Shown: in pieces, positions 47,998-50,900 of the stretch | Layout of the letters: each line of letters starts with the position of its first letter | How positions within the stretch are numbered: the stretch's first letter is position 1 | Position numbers and translations under genes: made by a program | From: Zantedeschia hybrid cultivar | Lineage: Eukaryota; Streptophyta; Magnoliopsida; Alismatales; Araceae | DNA length: 64,000 bases | NCBI GenBank assembly: GCA_030544215.1 | Contig: JARZZO010000011.1 | Span: 17,500,501-17,564,500 of the forward strand | Direction of reading: 5' to 3' | The notes under the pieces: generated by a model | The model's input: the letters and a program-made list of their open reading frames with translations, nothing else | Told to the model about the DNA's origin: nothing | Databases searched by the model: none

Positions 47998-50900
47998 ATA
48001 GGAAATCCCCCACTGGTGGGGGTTTGGTTACTAGTGTGGGTACTCACCGGCTGTAGAGTGGGGAGCCAACCGGTGGCACCCCCCACATTCTCTCTCTCTT
48101 TCCTCCTTTTCTTTCCCCCCCTCTTTTTTTTTTTGTTTACATGCTCCCCTATAAAACAACATGTCCAACAAATGTGCCAGTGCAGGCTGATGCGATTTGA
48201 TCACGCAGGTGATAATTAAGTTCATGCTGTTCCCCATGCATTAATTTATGTATCATGCAAAGATAATATTAAGGTCCCTTGATGATTCACCATGCATGTA
48301 GAAGGTGGTTATTTCCTGTTTAAATTTCATGCCATGCAGAAGGGGTCAAAATTTAAGCGGAGAGAAACCCTCTATCAAAGGAAACGATTGAATTCTACTA
48401 AAATAGGGTTACTGGGTTAAAATGCATTAGCCTGACAAGACGCCTTCTAACCTTCCTAGTTAGGTTATGAGCAAGCCAACTAATCCGCTGAATCATGTCC
48501 ACTATAGGTGATGTCTCTCAAAACAGTATCTGAGGTTCTGCTTAAATGCACACCCCCTAGGTCCGCAAATGGGCTGATCTAAAACTACTAATAGGTTACT
48601 AATGGGCCAGACACTACAGTGGGAGAGATGAAAGAAAAGATGGAGTCGTCTAGAGGGGGGATGGAAGCACTTTTGAGATGATGCATGATAGTATTGCACC
48701 ATAATATCTGATTCTGGGCAGATGTTCTTTGGCTCATGCAATAGGTTCCCTGGACTCTAGGAGAGTTGAAAGCAAAGATGAGGAGACCTGGAGGGGCAAG
48801 GGATTGCCCCCCTCCCCCAACCACACATGTGCATTCATGCACACTGACTTGCACACATAAACTTGCATGGAGAATGGGAAAAAGAAATCAGAGGGAGAGG
48901 GTGCCCTAAAGAAGTCCAAGGAAACCAACGCAGATTTCAAGGCTCTCTAGAGGAAATGGCTATTATAAAGCTGGGTGTTCCAACTTCCAAGTAGACCTTT
49001 CAATACAAAATTAGAGTAATACTTGCTGCACCGTATGGGGTGCTGTCCAAAAATGAGGAATTGTTTTTTAAACGGTCGTCCCTACCATGGCCAATAGATC
49101 GGTAGAACCCGATCTCCAATTGGACAGTCTAAAAAATTCTAAAAATAAAAAACTGAGCTCGAATTGATTGGGCTTGGCTTTCTAAAGACATTTTTTAACT
49201 ATCCATTGGGGCTTGATTTTTTATTTTTCAGAATTTTTTGGATCATCTGATCGATTTTTTTTTTTTCTCATTTTCTGGGGCTGCACCACAGGCATGTGGT
49301 GCCGCAAGTATTGCTCATGAAATTAAGAGGTGGACTTTGCAATGTAACATTTAAAGGTGGGCATGCCAATCTAAAATTAAGTTACATGATGGAATTGATT
49401 TTAATCTTTTGGAAATAATTCTTAGCTTTAGTTTCAGGTGTTCCTTTTTCATTATGTTCTAGATTACAAGGTTCGCCGTATTGCTGATCCGTACCAGAGC
49501 ATATCTTCCTAGATATGGTACAATACTGATCTGATTCGGACTGACCCACACGAGTTTGTTAATAGCAATGAATTTAAGTTACATTTTAGAGAAATGTACC
49601 CTATTAATTATATAGAAAGTGTAAATTTACTTATCAAATGAGAAAAACTCAATTTAAAACAATTCATCATGCATGAATGAGTCGGCACGATCCAGTCTGA
49701 CTCAATATGTGCAGCAGATCAGACTCACCCAGATACGAGTTGACCCATATGAGTCGGCATGATCTAGTACGATATGGCAAACCATGCTAAGATTATTACT
49801 TATTTTGTGTGAGCTTCTATTTTCTTCCCTCTTTTGTTATGTATGTCTTATACTCTGCAATTTTTTCTTCCTTTTCTTCTTCGACTTTTCTTTCTCACCT
49901 CCTCTTCTATTACGTATTTTAGTGTCAAATATTTTTTATTCAATTTATACCTAGTTTTTTAAGAACTATAGGGGGTCTCTACCTGCTAACTATCTAGACC
50001 TAAAACTTGGCAATTCTTTTTCATTACTTGTCAGCAGGTATGGCTATAGCTTGGTTTCTGGTGTAACAAATGGCTGTTGGATTTCAGTTTGGCAGTTGCA
50101 TGGTGAAGCCTTTTTATGATTTAGGCCCCTAACACCTGGTGGATCACCGGTGATGCATGATGAAGAGGGTATTGTAGTTATAGGTGCCTAAATGTTTGTC
50201 TTCTTTAGATCTTCCCTCTTAGGTTCCTGTTTACAGGCTTGTGGTCCAGATGTTCTAAATCAATACGCTTATATGTAATTAGGTTTTAGATCTTAATTTT
50301 TACCTTTTTCCCACATAACTTGTTATGAAGAGAAGATGACGTTGTTACTAGGCTACTGACAAAATGGACAATGGACAATGAGTGGGTGTTGGCATTTTTT
50401 TAAGGTGCTAGACTTTCTTGCAGCACATTGGTCATCTGCTGTTAATTCGGTTCTTAGGCATGTGGAATGGAAATGCATGGGAATGTGTGAACTTGACCCT
50501 ACAAGTTTTGCTATTGGGCTATGTGGTCCTTGGGCAAAGTTGATATTATGCATTTTCAGCCATCCCTTCCATCATGCAAGCACACTGCACACATGGGAGA
50601 AAAAAATGGGGAAAAAAGTTTGGCTGGATTCTTTTATACTTGGGCATGGCACACGTGTCAAGTGTCAAAATGTACACATCTCAGACACGACTAGTTGTGC
50701 CTACAGGTTTCCAACATGTTGGCAAGGTTGTTTTTGAAGTTAACATGACTGATTTGATGCTGTCACAATCCTAAAACCAAGTTAAGACAGCTGTAAGGTT
50801 TAAGAGGTATCCCCTGAATGATGGTTTGAATTGATCTAATATGTTCTGGAGGTGAGAGAGAGACGGCTATGATTCAGCAGAAATAAGCCTTTATAATTTG

